Source: Haloarcula marina
GTDB lineage: Archaea > Halobacteriota > Halobacteria > Halobacteriales > Haloarculaceae
Assembly: GCF_024218775.1 (NCBI RefSeq)
Contig: NZ_CP100404.1
Location: forward strand, 744,001-808,000
Direction: 5' to 3'
Length of the DNA: 64,000 nt
Every line of letters begins with the position of its first letter. The stretch's first letter is position 1. The translations under genes and the position numbers were made by a program. Positions 32,362-40,997 of this stretch are shown one piece after another. The notes under the pieces were generated by a model, which did not search any database, was not told the DNA's origin, and saw nothing but the letters and a program-made list of their open reading frames with translations.

Positions 32362-33904
32362 CGTCGTCGCCGCCCGCGACGATGGTGCGCTGGCCCTGCC
32401 GGTCGAGGCTCCGCACGCCGTAGCTCTCGCGGGTGGCGTAGCCGACGGCGAGGAACACGAGGAGGCTCACCGCGGGCGCGATGAACGTCGGAATGCCGTC
32501 GAACGCCGCCGTGAAGATGTCGTTCTGGATGTACAGCAGCGAGTTCTCGTAGCCGTAGGTGACCGGAATCAGGACGAAGAAGCCGAGACGCGTGAGCGAC
32601 CCGGTGACCATCGAGGCCAGCGCCGCGGGCGTCGTCGCCACGTCCGGCCAGTAGAGGCCGAGCGCCAGCGGAACGAGCGCACCGGCGAACATGATGTCGA
32701 ACGCGAGGACGAGCAACATCCCCGTCGCCGGGACGCGCAGGGCGAAGAACACGCCCAGCAGAGTGATGGGGACGGCCATCATGCGAGTGACCTTCAGGAG
32801 TTTGTCGCTCTTGTGGCTGAACAGGCCGCCGTCGGCGGCGACCGGTTCGGCCTGTTGCTTCTCGTCGATGCGGATGTCGCCGATGTTGCGTGCGATGACC
32901 GAGGACGTGCCGAGAATCGCGCCGTCGCCGGTCGAGAACGAGGCGGCGACGATGCCACCGAGGACGAGCGCCGCCAGCCACGGCGGGACCGCGTTCTGCA
33001 AGAGGACGTACAGCACGGCCTGATTGCCCGCCTCGACGCCGAGCGACTGGAGAATCGCGCCCGAGGAGAGCGCGACCATCGAGAACGGGAGGCCGATGAC
33101 GAGCGTTCCGAGACTGCCGATGAAACACGCCTTCTGGGCCGTCTCGGGGTCTTCGGCGGCGAACACGCGTTCCATGAAGTCGATGGCGACGATGTCGCCC
33201 AGGCCGAGGGCGGCGATGGTCGCGAGGTTGACGTACGCGCCCTGCGAGGGGTCGGTGAGTTGGCCGAACGCCATCGGTCCCATGCCGTCTGGGATGGTGA
33301 TGCCGTAGTTCGTCGCGACGAAGACGACGAGCGCCAGCGACCCGACCAGCGCGACGAACGCCTGAATCACGTCGGTGTAGGCCACCGCGAACAGGCCGCC
33401 CGCGATGGTGTAGGCGAAGATGATGGCCGCGATGACGAAGACGCCGGTGAAGTACGACATGCCGACGAACGTCTGGAAGAGGTAGCCCCCGGCGACGAGG
33501 TTCCCCGCCAAGAGGAAGGCGTAGCTCAACACCATGATGAGGCTGGCGAGCACCTCGACGCTGCGGCCGTACTTGCGTCGGTAGAAGTCCGGAAGCGTGA
33601 TGAGGTCCATCCGGTTCATCGGCTTGGCGAAGAACAGACCGGTGATGAACAGACACAGCGCCAGTCCGATGGGCAGTGCGGCCCCGGCCCAGAACCCGAA
33701 CGAGGAAGTCAGGTCGGTGTTGCCGAGCGTCGCGTTCGCGTCGAGCGACTGGGCCATCAGCGTCGCCGCCGCGAGCGGAAGTATCAGGCCTCGGCCCGCG
33801 ATGATGTAGTTGACGCTGTCGCCCTTGACGTACTTCGAGACGTAGAGGCCGATGCCGAGCATCACGAGGACGATGGCGGCCAACCCGTAGACGATGAGGC
33901 TCAT
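32354..33904 (-). CDS. Sodium:solute symporter (SSS family)
   Basis: 516 residues, about 13 hydrophobic helices. Family features include 'GRGLILPLAAATLMAQSLDA', 'MNRMDLITLPDFYRRKYG', 'YTIAGGLFAVAYTDVIQAF' (the SSS signature region) and 'GGIVAASFSTGDGAILGTSSVIARNI'. It imports a solute with sodium across the cytoplasmic membrane. The substrate is not determinable; location between the ureohydrolase and urea-transport genes makes a nitrogen compound such as urea or a guanidino compound plausible. A promoter with CTTTTAATC sits about 130 nt upstream, predicting a leader of about 100 nt. Confidence 0.9.
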   Translation of the reverse strand: MSLIVYGLAAIVLVMLGIGLYVSKYVKGDSVNYIIAGRGLILPLAAATLMAQSLDANATLGNTDLTSSFGFWAGAALPIGLALCLFITGLFFAKPMNRMDLITLPDFYRRKYGRSVEVLASLIMVLSYAFLLAGNLVAGGYLFQTFVGMSYFTGVFVIAAIIFAYTIAGGLFAVAYTDVIQAFVALVGSLALVVFVATNYGITIPDGMGPMAFGQLTDPSQGAYVNLATIAALGLGDIVAIDFMERVFAAEDPETAQKACFIGSLGTLVIGLPFSMVALSSGAILQSLGVEAGNQAVLYVLLQNAVPPWLAALVLGGIVAASFSTGDGAILGTSSVIARNIGDIRIDEKQQAEPVAADGGLFSHKSDKLLKVTRMMAVPITLLGVFFALRVPATGMLLVLAFDIMFAGALVPLALGLYWPDVATTPAALASMVTGSLTRLGFFVLIPVTYGYENSLLYIQNDIFTAAFDGIPTFIAPAVSLLVFLAVGYATRESYGVRSLDRQGQRTIVAGGDDDE

Positions 33905-34001
33905 CGCGATTCCCCCGAGTTGACGAACAACGCGGTTTCGTCGGCAGTGATGTGTGAAACACGAACCCTATCTCGCGATGCGTGTACGTGTGGTCGCATA
34001 T

Positions 34002-34128
34002 TGGTTACAGAACTGTCGAACCATTCGGGATTAAAAGGCCTTATCCTGTGATTGTTTATCGTCTCTGGTTACACTTTGACGTGTTCGAACCGTTCCAGCC
34101 TGTCGGTGCACACTCGAACACCTTTGAC
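34002..34128. promoter_or_regulatory. AT-rich region with repeated TGGTTACA and TTCGAAC elements upstream of the symporter
   Basis: The 244-bp gap between the JAMM and symporter genes contains two copies of TGGTTACA (34002-34009, 34066-34073), each followed by a CGAACC-containing half (GTCGAACCATTC at 34015-34026, TTCGAACCGTTC at 34084-34095), and CTTTGAC twice (34074-34080, 34122-34128). On the minus strand CCTTTTAAT (about 34030-34038) is the likely symporter TATA box, lying between the copies. The arrangement suggests a regulator binding both sides of the promoter. Confidence 0.4.
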
Positions 34129-34148
34129 AGTATAATGGTGTCTAGACG

Positions 34149-34601
34149 CTAGACGAGTCGGGGCAGTCGCGACCGGTTCTCGGCCGCGTCGGTCTCGCCG
34201 GTCTCGACCGGCAGTTCGCGCCACGGGAGGAGGCCGCGCTTGAACAGGCGATAGCTGTACGGGTCGCCGTGGGGTGCGAAGACGACGAGCGCGAACTGTT
34301 CGGGGATGTGCCGCCGGTCCGTCTGCGTCAGGCCCGACGGCGACGCTGGCGAGGTGTGCGAGTGGTAGAACACGCGCGGGCGCGGGGGTGCCCGCTCGTC
34401 GACGGTCGTGACGTACCGCCGCCGGGGTTCGCTGGCCTCGTTGTCGAGTTCTACGTGGTCGGTGGCGTACAGGCGGTCGCCGCGGCGCTCGCAGGCGAGA
34501 AAGCCCCCGGCTTCGCGCGGATGTGCGGCGGCCACCGTCGCCGCGACGCGTTCACGAACCGTGGGGGCAACGACAAGTCCACGAATCCGGCGGGGGAACA
34601 C
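34149..34601 (-). CDS. JAMM/MPN-family metalloprotease (possible desampylase)
   Basis: 150 residues from a GTG at 34599-34601. The zinc-binding set is E30 (REAGGF), H80-x-H82 in FYHSHTS, and D95 in LTQTDRR. In the usual HxHx7Sx2D pattern the Ser appears as Thr here, or the spacing is shifted by the 'SPSG' insertion. Haloarchaeal JAMM proteins cleave ubiquitin-like SAMPs from targets and release sulfur carriers. The gene lies 48 bp after urtE with its own possible TATA (CCTATTTTT, minus strand, about 34619-34630). Confidence 0.78.
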   Translation of the reverse strand: MFPRRIRGLVVAPTVRERVAATVAAAHPREAGGFLACERRGDRLYATDHVELDNEASEPRRRYVTTVDERAPPRPRVFYHSHTSPASPSGLTQTDRRHIPEQFALVVFAPHGDPYSYRLFKRGLLPWRELPVETGETDAAENRSRLPRLV

Positions 34602-34649
34602 GTTCGGACCGTCGGCGGCGGCAAAAATAGGTGTGTCCGTTTCGGACGG

Positions 34650-35351
34650 TCAGACCGCGAGGTACTCGGCGATGGCGTCCTCGTCGGCCAGCGTCGTCGG
34701 GCCGACTTCGTCGACGATTTCGCCGCGCTCCATCGCGTAACAGCGGTCGGCCATCTCGCGGATGACCCCGAGGTTCTGCTCGACGAACAGAATCGTCGTC
34801 CCGAGGTCCTCGTTGATGGTCTGCATGTCGCGGCTGATCTGGTCGACGATGGAGGGCTGGATGCCCTCGCTGGGTTCGTCGAGTAGGAGGAGGTCCGGGT
34901 TCGACACCAGCGCCCGCGCGATGGCGAGCATCTGCTGTTGGCCGCCCGAGAGCGTCCCGGCGTCCTGACTCGCCCGCTCCTCCAAGACCGGGAAGTAGTC
35001 GTAAATCTGGTCGTACAGCGTTTCGTCGCTGGCGGCGTTGACCGTCTCGCCCATGCGGATGTTCTGCTCGACCGTGAGTTTCGGGAACACGTCCCGGCCC
35101 TGCGGGATGTAGCCCATCCCGGCCCGGGCGCGTTCGTCGGCCGCGGCGTCGGTCACGTCCTGCCCGGCGTAGGTGATGGTCCCGCGGGTGGGTTCCAGCA
35201 GGCCGATGATGGTCTTCATCAGCGTCGACTTCCCGACGCCGTTCTTGCCCATCACGCCGACGATTTCGCCCTCGTCGACGGTGAGGTCCACGTCCCGGAG
35301 GATGGGCGTCGAGTCGTAGGCGGCGGTGACGCCGTCGAGTTCGAGCATCAC
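34650..35351 (-). CDS. urtE: Urea ABC transporter ATP-binding protein UrtE
   Basis: 233 residues. Walker A GKNGVGKSTLMKT is the sequence form characteristic of UrtE; signature LSGGQQQMLAIARAL; Walker B LLLDEPSEGIQPSIV. Together with UrtD it energises urea import. It overlaps the urtD stop by 4 bp; either of the two initial Met codons (35351 or 35348) could be used. It ends the urt operon before the JAMM gene. Confidence 0.92.
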   Translation of the reverse strand: MMLELDGVTAAYDSTPILRDVDLTVDEGEIVGVMGKNGVGKSTLMKTIIGLLEPTRGTITYAGQDVTDAAADERARAGMGYIPQGRDVFPKLTVEQNIRMGETVNAASDETLYDQIYDYFPVLEERASQDAGTLSGGQQQMLAIARALVSNPDLLLLDEPSEGIQPSIVDQISRDMQTINEDLGTTILFVEQNLGVIREMADRCYAMERGEIVDEVGPTTLADEDAIAEYLAV

Positions 35352-36160
35352 TGCTCACCTCCGAGATAGATGCGCTGGACCTCGGGGTCGGACTCGATGT
35401 CCTCGATGGGGCCTTCGCGGAAGATGCCGCCGTTGTGCAGCACCGTCACCTCGTCGGCGATGTTCGCCACGAACTCCGTGTCGTGTTCGATGACGACGAA
35501 GGCGATGCCTTCCTCCTCGTTGAGGCGAGTGACGCGTTCGGCGATGGCCTCCCGTTCGGCCACGTCCAGTCCCGCGACGGGTTCGTCCAGCAGGAGCAAG
35601 TCGGGTTCGAGCGCGGCGGCCATCCCGATTTCGAGTTGCTGCTGTTGGCCGTGGGAGAGTTGGCTCGCATCGGCGTCTTCGTATCCCGACAGACCGGCCG
35701 CGGTGATGGCCTCGTCGACGCGCTTGCGCCGTTCCTCCCCGTCGGCGAACCGCTGGATGGGGAGGCGGGCGTTCTCTCGCACCGTAAGGTCGCCGTACAC
35801 CGACGGCACCTGGAACTTCATGCTGATGCCCTTCCGAACCCGCTCGTGCGGTTCGAGGTCGGTGATGTCGTGCCCGTCGTAGTAGATGCTCCCGGCGGTG
35901 GCGTCGTACGTGCCGGTGATGAGTTTCAGCAGCGTCGACTTCCCGGCCCCGTTCGGACCGATGAGACACCGCAGTTCGCCCTCGGCGACGCTGAAGTCCA
36001 CGTCGTCGGTGGCGGTGAACCCGCCGAACTCCTTGCGGAGTCCGTCGGTCGACAGCAGGGTGTCGGTTCGGTCGCCCGTGGCCAGTTCCGCGGCCGTCTG
36101 TCGGACGTTCGGACTGCTCGCCGCGTCTCGGTTCGCCTTCGCGTCAGTGTCTGAACTCAT
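35348..36160 (-). CDS. urtD: Urea ABC transporter ATP-binding protein UrtD
   Basis: 270 residues starting MSSDTDAKANRDAAS at 36160, with a polar N-terminal extension of about 45 residues before the ATPase. Walker A GPNGAGKSTLLKL, 'TDLEPHERVRKGISMKFQVPSVY' typical of UrtD/LivG, Walker B LLLDEPVAGLD. The ATG overlaps the urtC stop (ATGA), showing translational coupling. Confidence 0.92.
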   Translation of the reverse strand: MSSDTDAKANRDAASSPNVRQTAAELATGDRTDTLLSTDGLRKEFGGFTATDDVDFSVAEGELRCLIGPNGAGKSTLLKLITGTYDATAGSIYYDGHDITDLEPHERVRKGISMKFQVPSVYGDLTVRENARLPIQRFADGEERRKRVDEAITAAGLSGYEDADASQLSHGQQQQLEIGMAAALEPDLLLLDEPVAGLDVAEREAIAERVTRLNEEEGIAFVVIEHDTEFVANIADEVTVLHNGGIFREGPIEDIESDPEVQRIYLGGEQ

Positions 36161-37275
36161 GGGTCGCTCACCTCTGCAGCCGTCTCGGGCGGGTCCGGCG
36201 CACTGCCGTCGTCGCGCATGTCGAGGTACGTCTGGTGGACCCACGGCACGATACCGCCCGGCAGGCCGAGGATGAACACCAGCAGGAGTGCGCCGACGAT
36301 GATGAAGGCCAGTTCGCCGCCCAGCGAGTTCCGGAAGAACTCGATGCCGACGGTCGCACCGACCGCACCCAGCAGGGTCTTCCGGCCGCCGACGCTCACC
36401 CAGATGACCGGCAGCGAAGCGAACGTGAGTTCGAACACGCCGGGGCTCATGTAGTTGCCCCACGAGGCGTACAGCACGCCCGAGAGGCCCGCCAGCGCGC
36501 CGCCGAGGGTGAAGACGGCGAGTTTCACGCGCTTGACGTCGTAGCCGAACATCCGCGTCCGGTCCTCGTCCTCTCGCACCGCGACCATCACGCGCCCGTA
36601 GTCGGAGTTGACCAGCACGCGGAGACCGAGGTACGTCGCCACCAGCAGGCCCAGGACGAGGTAGTAGAAGGTCACGCTGTCGAACATAATCGCGGCCCCG
36701 CCGACGCCGAAGGCGAGGTTCGGGATGGTCGGCATCCCGTTGAACCCGCCCAGCGCGGCCTGGCCGATGGTCCACTCGTCACCGGCCGTCTGGGCCATGA
36801 ACGTGTGCAGGACCAGCGTCGAGACGAGCGTGATGATGGTGACGTAGACGTTGCGGACGCCGCCGTAGAACATGAAGTAGCCCAGCACGAACGCCATCAC
36901 CGCGCCGCCGAGAATGCCGACGGCGAAGGCGGCGGTGATGCCCGCGGGCGTCGCGAAGTTCACGGAGACGACGCCGAACGTGTAGCCCGCGACGCCGAAG
37001 AAGACGACCTGTCCGAACGACAGGACGCCCGCGTAGCCCCACACGACCGACAGCGAGAGGCCGAGGAAGGCGTACACCAGGAACAGCGAGAACCGCGAGG
37101 CCTGATAGGACCCGACGGCGAGGGGGTACGCCGACAGGGCGACGACGGCCACGAGGAACCCTATCCAGAACCCTTTCGAGTTCCCGACGGTGTTCGGTCC
37201 CTCGACGTAGTCGCGCAGGCGGGCGAGGCCCGTCGGGTCGGCGGTCGGGCCGCCGGAACCGGTTTCGGCGGTCAT
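36157..37275 (-). CDS. urtC: Urea ABC transporter permease UrtC
   Basis: 372 residues with about ten hydrophobic helices, LivM/UrtC type: 'GLSLSVVWGYAGVLSFGQVVFFGVAGYTFG' and the coupling-loop segment 'VREDEDRTRMFGYDVKRVKLAVFTLGGALAGLSGVLYA'. It forms the membrane channel with UrtB. It starts directly next to the urtB stop with no intervening base. Confidence 0.92.
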   Translation of the reverse strand: MTAETGSGGPTADPTGLARLRDYVEGPNTVGNSKGFWIGFLVAVVALSAYPLAVGSYQASRFSLFLVYAFLGLSLSVVWGYAGVLSFGQVVFFGVAGYTFGVVSVNFATPAGITAAFAVGILGGAVMAFVLGYFMFYGGVRNVYVTIITLVSTLVLHTFMAQTAGDEWTIGQAALGGFNGMPTIPNLAFGVGGAAIMFDSVTFYYLVLGLLVATYLGLRVLVNSDYGRVMVAVREDEDRTRMFGYDVKRVKLAVFTLGGALAGLSGVLYASWGNYMSPGVFELTFASLPVIWVSVGGRKTLLGAVGATVGIEFFRNSLGGELAFIIVGALLLVFILGLPGGIVPWVHQTYLDMRDDGSAPDPPETAAEVSDP

Positions 37276-38211
37276 CTACGCCTCCTCCCGGCGCTCGCGC
37301 AGGCGCTCGACGAAGCCCGTGATGCCGTCCGGCAGGAACCGAATCATCACGATGGCGGTCACCAGCAGGGCGATGCGGCCGAAGAACGTCCCGACGAGGT
37401 TCGAGAACAGGGCGTTGATGGCCCCCAGCAGGCCGCCCGCCAGCGTCGTCCCGAGCACCACGCTCGGGCCGCCGACGACGACGGCGACGAACGCCTCGAC
37501 GAGGAACGAACTCCCCAGACCGGGGACCATCGTCACCGTCGGGGCGTACAGCGCGCCCGTCAGTCCGGCCAGTCCGGACCCGAAGGCGAACGTCGTCATG
37601 TACGTGCGCTCGGTGTCGACGCCGAGTGCGCGGGCCGTGTCCTCGTCCTGAATCGTCGCGCGGGCGCGCATCCCGTACTCGGTGCGGGTGAACACGTAGT
37701 AGGTGAACCCGAGCACCGCGAGAGCGACACCGGCGAGCAGGACCCGATAGGTGGAGTACGAGAAGCCGCTGTAGGCGATTTTGCCCAGCGGCGTCCCGAT
37801 TTGGTCGAGCGAGTTGCCCAGCGTGACGCGGATGCCCTGCACCATGATGAGCGAGAGGCCCCACGTCGCGACCATCGAGTCGGCCAGTCGGTCGTACAGC
37901 GGTTCGATGACGTTCCGACCGAGGGTCCGCTGGGCGACGAGGTTGGGGAGCCACCCCGAGATGACGACGCGTTCGACCAGCAGGCCGAACAGCGCCGTCA
38001 CGACCACGCCGACGAGCATCGCGGCCGGGAGCGGCAGCCCGAGGCGGATGTTCGCCAGCGTCGTCGCGTACGCGCCGACCATGATGAACTCCCCGTGGGC
38101 GAGGTTGATGACGCCCATGATGCCGAAGATGATGGCCAGTCCCCCCGCCGCCAGCACGATAAAGGCGAAGCTATCGAGGAACTGGAACAGCAGGTTCAGG
38201 CCGTTGACCAT
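37276..38211 (-). CDS. urtB: Urea ABC transporter permease UrtB
   Basis: 311 residues starting MVNGLNLLFQFLDSF at 38211; longer in-frame starts overlap urtA and are rejected. Eight or so hydrophobic helices, LivH/UrtB type: 'IIFGIMGVINLAHGEFIMVGAYATT' and 'GMRARATIQDEDTARALGVDTERTYMTTFAFGSGLAGLTG' (coupling helix). It pairs with UrtC. One base separates it from the urtA stop. Confidence 0.92.
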   Translation of the reverse strand: MVNGLNLLFQFLDSFAFIVLAAGGLAIIFGIMGVINLAHGEFIMVGAYATTLANIRLGLPLPAAMLVGVVVTALFGLLVERVVISGWLPNLVAQRTLGRNVIEPLYDRLADSMVATWGLSLIMVQGIRVTLGNSLDQIGTPLGKIAYSGFSYSTYRVLLAGVALAVLGFTYYVFTRTEYGMRARATIQDEDTARALGVDTERTYMTTFAFGSGLAGLTGALYAPTVTMVPGLGSSFLVEAFVAVVVGGPSVVLGTTLAGGLLGAINALFSNLVGTFFGRIALLVTAIVMIRFLPDGITGFVERLRERREEA

Positions 38212-38212
38212 C

Positions 38213-39490
38213 TCACCCCGCCTCCTCGTAGAAGTCCTGTGGGGTGTATTGCGTCTCTTCGTCTTCTTGGGTGAGGTCACAGCCGACCGTCTCCGAGAGG
38301 AACGTCTCGGGGATGACCCGGTCGTCGACGGCCTCGACGTTGTGGTTCTCGTCGGCGCGCATCACCCACATGTGGTGGTCCACGTGGTGGGTCGCGCCGT
38401 CGATGGCGATGGACTCGCCGTCGGGGGCTTCGGGGGCCTCGTAGGTGATGCCCGTTTCGAGGGCCTCCTTGACGGCCTCCATCTCCGTGGTTCCGGCCTG
38501 CTCGACGGCCTTCTTGTACATGTAGATGGAGAAGTAGTTGTTCTCGGCCTCCTCGTTGAGGTACGGGGCGTCCGGGAACATCTCGTAGTACCGGTCGACG
38601 AACCCGCCCTCGCTGGTGTTGCGGTTCGTCGGTATCTCTTCCATGTAGTTGACCCCGGCGTAGATGTTCGCCATCGCGGGCGGGTCCAGACGCAGGTGTT
38701 CGTAGCCCTGGGCCATCGCCGTCGACGTGCCGATGGGCACGTCCAGTCCCGCGGAGGCCTTCTGCTCGTAGAAGGAGGTGTGGTTCGCGCCGACGAGCAT
38801 CGACATCACGAAGTCGGGGTCGGCCTCCTGAATCCGGTTGATGGTCGACCCGAACTGGGAGTTCGACAGCGGGATGAACTCCTCGCCGATGACCTCCGCA
38901 CCGTTCTCGTTCGCGAGCACCTTCACCCAGTCGGCCGACAACTGACCGAAGTTGTAGTCGGCGGCGATGGTGTAGATTTTCGGGCCGTACTCTTCGACGA
39001 GATACGGGAGCACGCTCCCCAACTGCTGGCGGGCCGTCGGGCCGACGGCGAAGACGTTGTGGTCGCAGACGCCGCCCTCGTACTGGGTGGTGTAGAAGTA
39101 CAGTTGGTCCTCCCGGTCGATGATGGGGCGGATGGCCTCACGGGTCGCCGAGGAGTACCCCGCCCAGAGCGCGTCGACGTTCTCTTGGTTGATGGCGCGG
39201 CGGGTGAGTTCCTGATAGCGCTGATTGTCCGACTGCGGGTCCGGGTCGAACACTTCGATTTGCTTGCCGTCGATGCCGCCGTCGTTGTTTATCTCCTCGA
39301 TGGCGAGCATCGACGCCTTGTGCTTGGGGTCGCCGACGAGCGCGAAGTTGCCCGACCGGTCCTCCAGCACACCGAGCTGAATCGTGTCGTCGCTGGAGGC
39401 GGAGCCACCGGAACACCCGGCGAGCGCCGTCCCGGCGAGGGCGGCCGTCGACCCGAGGAAACCGCGACGGCTGATGGGACCGCGGCTCAT
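38213..39490 (-). CDS. urtA: Urea ABC transporter substrate-binding lipoprotein UrtA
   Basis: 425 residues. SRRGFLGSTAAL is the twin-arginine signal and LAGC is the lipobox, with Cys near residue 26. The mature sequence shows the type 1 periplasmic fold of amide/urea-binding proteins: 'ALWAGYSSATREAIRPIID' and 'LYFYTTQYEGGVCDHNVFAVGPTARQQ', the latter typical of UrtA. It captures urea (or short amides) at the cell surface. First gene of urtABCDE; the upstream gap has several AT-rich boxes and a probable leader of 100 nt or more. Confidence 0.92.
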   Translation of the reverse strand: MSRGPISRRGFLGSTAALAGTALAGCSGGSASSDDTIQLGVLEDRSGNFALVGDPKHKASMLAIEEINNDGGIDGKQIEVFDPDPQSDNQRYQELTRRAINQENVDALWAGYSSATREAIRPIIDREDQLYFYTTQYEGGVCDHNVFAVGPTARQQLGSVLPYLVEEYGPKIYTIAADYNFGQLSADWVKVLANENGAEVIGEEFIPLSNSQFGSTINRIQEADPDFVMSMLVGANHTSFYEQKASAGLDVPIGTSTAMAQGYEHLRLDPPAMANIYAGVNYMEEIPTNRNTSEGGFVDRYYEMFPDAPYLNEEAENNYFSIYMYKKAVEQAGTTEMEAVKEALETGITYEAPEAPDGESIAIDGATHHVDHHMWVMRADENHNVEAVDDRVIPETFLSETVGCDLTQEDEETQYTPQDFYEEAG

Positions 39491-39819
39491 ACGTCTCCCT
39501 CCACTGCAACAACTTCGTTCACTTCGGTCCGCAGTTTACTACACGAATCTGCATTACTGGTCCCACATTCCGAACGTGCGTCCATGATTTCGTTCACATC
39601 ATGGCCGATTAGCAGGATGTAAATAAGGGTTACCAATCGAATCTTATACTATCCTTCAGATGGGTGGTAGTGTATAAGGTAGTTCAAGGATATGGTGGAA
39701 TAACGGGATATTCGAACAATAGTTGCGAGAATTAGTGGATAGTAACAGAATTACGGGTCGCCGACCGGAGTGGCGGCCAGCGTTGCCGATTCGTGCCACC
39801 GACCGCGTGGGCCGTGGTA
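39491..39819 (-). promoter_or_regulatory. 329-bp AT-rich regulatory region upstream of urtA
   Basis: This is the most AT-rich non-coding stretch of the nitrogen island and holds no gene. It contains an inverted repeat CTTATAC (39643-39649) / GTATAAG (39672-39678) with a 22-nt spacer, plus CCTTATTTAC on the minus strand (about 39619-39628) as a likely urtA TATA box. The spacing of the repeat is compatible with a dimeric regulator such as NikR, encoded just upstream, or a nitrogen regulator, but no operator consensus can be confirmed by eye. Confidence 0.45.
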
Positions 39820-40230
39820 TCATTCGCCGACGACGACGACTTTCACCTGCTGGACGCCGCTGAGCGCGCGGAGTCGGTTGGCGAGTTCGGTGATGTCGCG
39901 CGCCGCGCCCTCGACGACCAGCGTCTCCATACAGGTGTCGTGCGAGAGGTGGATGTGCTGGACCGAGGTGATGGCGTCGGCCATCTCGTGCTGGATTGTC
40001 TGGAGGTCGTCGGCGATGCCCGAGACGTGGTGGTCGTGGACGATAACGATGGTCCCGTGGTGACGCTCCTCGCCACCCGTCTCCCACTCGTAGTTCGCGA
40101 AGAAGTCCCGCAGGGAGTCCCGAATCGCCTCTGACCGGCTATCGTACTCCCAGTCGTCGACGATGCCGTCCAGTCGGTCGACCATCGACGAGGGAAGCGT
40201 GAGGCTGATGCGGTCGATGTCGTCGGTCAT
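39820..40230 (-). CDS. nikR: Nickel-responsive transcriptional regulator NikR
   Basis: 136 residues. Ribbon-helix-helix N-terminus (RISLTLPSSMVDRLD, 'SRSEAIRDSLRDFF'), and C-terminal ACT-like domain with the four nickel ligands H81, H92, H94 and C100. These have the same spacing as H76, H87, H89 and C95 of E. coli NikR. It represses nickel uptake when nickel is plentiful. It lies between the urea importer and the nickel permease/urease genes, a sensible place for nickel-urease control. Confidence 0.93.
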   Translation of the reverse strand: MTDDIDRISLTLPSSMVDRLDGIVDDWEYDSRSEAIRDSLRDFFANYEWETGGEERHHGTIVIVHDHHVSGIADDLQTIQHEMADAITSVQHIHLSHDTCMETLVVEGAARDITELANRLRALSGVQQVKVVVVGE

Positions 40231-40277
40231 GGCGGGGTCTAGGACGGTGGGCGTGATATGGCTGGCTCACCCGTGGG

Positions 40278-40997
40278 CTACAGGAGCGCCGGAACGGCGT
40301 CGACGAGCAGGGACCCGGCGAGGGCCGTGACGGCGATGCCCGCGACGGTCTGTGCGAGGCCGTGGACGGTTCTGCCGCGGCCGGCGGTCAGCCCGAACAA
40401 CGCCCCAGCGCCCGCGCCCAGCAGGCTCATCGTCGCCGTGATTGAGACGCCGTAGGTCAGGACGGCGAGCGCGACCACGTCGGCCCCGTAGTCGGGGAGC
40501 AACGTGGAGGCGAACACTATCATCGACACCGGCGGGGACAGGGTAAACAGCGCCCCGACCAGGCCGGTCTTGAGGTACGAGACGGTGTCGTGGCCGTGGT
40601 CCGCGCCGTCGAACCCCGGCAACGGGAGGCGAAGGTGCGGGTGGCTGTGGGTCACGTCGCCGTGACCGTGCTCGTCGTCTCGGACGATTCGGCGGAGACC
40701 GCCGACGGCCATCACTGCGCCGAAGCCGCCCAGCAGCACACCGACGCCCAGGGTGCCGACCTGTCCGTACACCGCGGGAAACGACGTCTGTCCGAGGAGG
40801 ACGTACGCGACGCCCAGCCAGACGGCCACGAGGGCCACGTGGCCGACGCTGAAACACGCGCCAGCGAGCGCCGAGAGGCGCGAATCGCCGTAGTCGCTCG
40901 TCAGGGAGGAGATACCGGCGACGTGGTCCGGTTCTATCGCGTGGGTGACGCCGAGGACGCCCGCGGTCACGAGCGCCGGCAAGAGTGCGCCGGTCAT
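40278..40997 (-). CDS. Predicted nickel permease (NiCoT/UreH type)
   Basis: 239 residues starting MTGALLPALVTAGVLGV at 40997. The metal-selectivity motif HX4DH (H19 to H25, in THAIEPDHV) is in the first helix, and a His-rich loop (HGHGDVTHSHPH, about 120-131) and a second His cluster lie between helices. About six hydrophobic helices follow. The family imports Ni2+ or Co2+ (some members export). Its position next to nikR and the urease operon favours nickel import. Confidence 0.85.
   Translation of the reverse strand: MTGALLPALVTAGVLGVTHAIEPDHVAGISSLTSDYGDSRLSALAGACFSVGHVALVAVWLGVAYVLLGQTSFPAVYGQVGTLGVGVLLGGFGAVMAVGGLRRIVRDDEHGHGDVTHSHPHLRLPLPGFDGADHGHDTVSYLKTGLVGALFTLSPPVSMIVFASTLLPDYGADVVALAVLTYGVSITATMSLLGAGAGALFGLTAGRGRTVHGLAQTVAGIAVTALAGSLLVDAVPALL

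Noticed and set aside
36235-38274. 679-codon open frame antisense to urtC and urtB
   Set aside because: Composition of an out-of-frame reading (repeated His, Asp, Glu, Gln, Arg); the true genes are UrtC and UrtB.
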